DNA of 32,956 nt from Pseudomonadales bacterium (GTDB lineage Bacteria > Pseudomonadota > Gammaproteobacteria > Pseudomonadales > Azotimanducaceae). A program made the translations under genes and the position numbers. The DNA lies in assembly GCA_023300545.1 (NCBI GenBank), contig JALZVT010000025.1, forward strand, positions 1-32,956, written 5' to 3'. Positions 32,430 through 32,956 of this stretch are shown piece after piece. The notes beneath the pieces were generated by a model. That model did not search any database. It had not been told where the DNA came from and worked only from the letters and a program-made list of their open reading frames with translations. Position 1 is the first letter of the stretch. The number at the start of each line of letters is the position of its first letter.

Positions 32430-32956
32430 ATGGACAGACCGCCGGCCTCGGCCGCGCCCCCATCTCAGTCTGCTGAGCCGCCTGCATCGATTAAAAGCGG
32501 CTTTATGCTGTTTGTGCAGCCCCAAGCGTTGCGGTTGATGGCGCTTGGTTTTGCGGCTGGGCTGCCCATTATTTTGGTGTTTGGCACTCTGTCGTTTTGG
32601 TTGCGTGATGCGGGCATCGAGCGGAGCACCATTGGTTTTGTCAGCTGGGTCGCACTGGCTTATGGGTTTAAGTTTGTCTGGTCGCCACTGGTCGACAGTC
32701 TTGGGTTAGGTCATCTGACCCGCGCGCTGGGCAAGCGACGAGGCTGGTTGTTGCTGGCCCAGGTAGCAGTTGTGCTTGGGCTGACGGGCATGGCGTTGAA
32801 TGACCCCCAGGTGGCACTGACTGCGTTAGTCGTCTGCGCGCTGCTCACGGCGTTTTCTTCAGCCACCCAAGACATTGTTATTGACGCCTATCGTATAGAG
32901 TGCGCGCCTGCTGATCAGCAGGCCGCACTAGCTGCCACTTATATGGCCGGTTATCG
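32430..32956 (+). CDS. ampG: AmpG-family muropeptide permease (MFS), N-terminal part, 3' end outside window
   Basis: The frame starts at ATG 32430 and stays open to the window end, giving about 175 residues. After a proline/alanine/serine-rich cytoplasmic tail (about 25 residues) come LMALGFAAGLPIILVFGTLSFWLRDAGI-like helices (positions about 32535-32620), FVWSPLVDSL, a basic loop LGKRRGWLLLAQ and SATQDIVIDAYRIE, the AmpG signature near the fifth helix. AmpG imports anhydro-muropeptides from the periplasm for recycling and supplies the substrate for AmpD. The overlap with yajQ by transcription (3-bp gap) suggests coexpression. Because the C-terminal half is not visible, a more general AmpG-like MFS function cannot be ruled out. 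Confidence 0.82.
   Translation, partial: MDRPPASAAPPSQSAEPPASIKSGFMLFVQPQALRLMALGFAAGLPIILVFGTLSFWLRDAGIERSTIGFVSWVALAYGFKFVWSPLVDSLGLGHLTRALGKRRGWLLLAQVAVVLGLTGMALNDPQVALTALVVCALLTAFSSATQDIVIDAYRIECAPADQQAALAATYMAGY

Noticed and set aside
31836-32525. Minus-strand open frame of about 229 codons opposite yajQ and the start of ampG
   Set aside because: It spans two genuine plus-strand genes and their gap; composition is Arg/His/Leu-rich and resembles reverse-frame translation.

Overview
This window reads as an ordinary chromosomal segment of a gammaproteobacterium of moderately high GC content. The reasons are lpxC (outer-membrane lipid A synthesis), the homodimeric AceE type of pyruvate dehydrogenase E1, an E2 active site of the pseudomonad/Azotobacter type, and the order coaE-pilD-pilC-pilB / pilA - tRNA-Thr - nadC - ampD, which I recall from Pseudomonas. 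I cannot name the genus. It is densely coding, with no insertion sequence, prophage, CRISPR array or toxin-antitoxin module that I can see.

Layout. (1) 1-7749, plus strand: the distal part of a division and cell wall (dcw) cluster, mraY(partial)-murD-ftsW-murC-ftsQ-ftsA-ftsZ, with overlapping or abutting genes. murG, murB and ddl, which usually sit inside this cluster in gammaproteobacteria, are absent. (2) 7750-15134: lpxC, a DciA-type helicase-loader gene on the opposite strand, an M23 murein metallopeptidase, secA and argJ. (3) 15142-19886, minus strand: yacG-coaE-pilD-pilC-pilB. (4) 19887-21474: a long regulatory gap with a textbook sigma-54 promoter and IHF site, then pilA and a second pilin-like gene. 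(5) 21575-24408: tRNA-Thr(CGU), a large Wzy/PglL-type membrane glycosyltransferase or ligase gene, and, convergent with it, a TfpX/TfpZ-type pilin accessory gene. (6) 24453-26038: divergent nadC and ampD. (7) 26193-30660: aceE-aceF. (8) 30672-32956: a response regulator with a degenerate GGDEF domain, then yajQ and the start of an AmpG-family permease.

How the genes fit together. The left part makes and polymerises peptidoglycan precursors at the division site (MraY, MurD, MurC, FtsW, FtsQAZ). The M23 hydrolase, AmpD and AmpG remodel or recycle the wall. PilB, PilC, PilD, PilA and the second pilin form a type IV pilus module; PilA expression is probably under sigma-54 control, and the two accessory membrane proteins near tRNA-Thr may glycosylate or help assemble the pilin.

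The most notable observations are the loss of three mur/ddl genes with two identical 14-bp overlaps at the new junctions; a 12-bp inverted repeat placed on either side of ftsZ; the complete sigma-54/IHF layout before a cysteine-free major pilin; and the pilin-modification genes split over two strands around tRNA-Thr. I did not find convincing evidence for a wholly new multi-gene system. All family assignments are from reading motifs; no searches were run.
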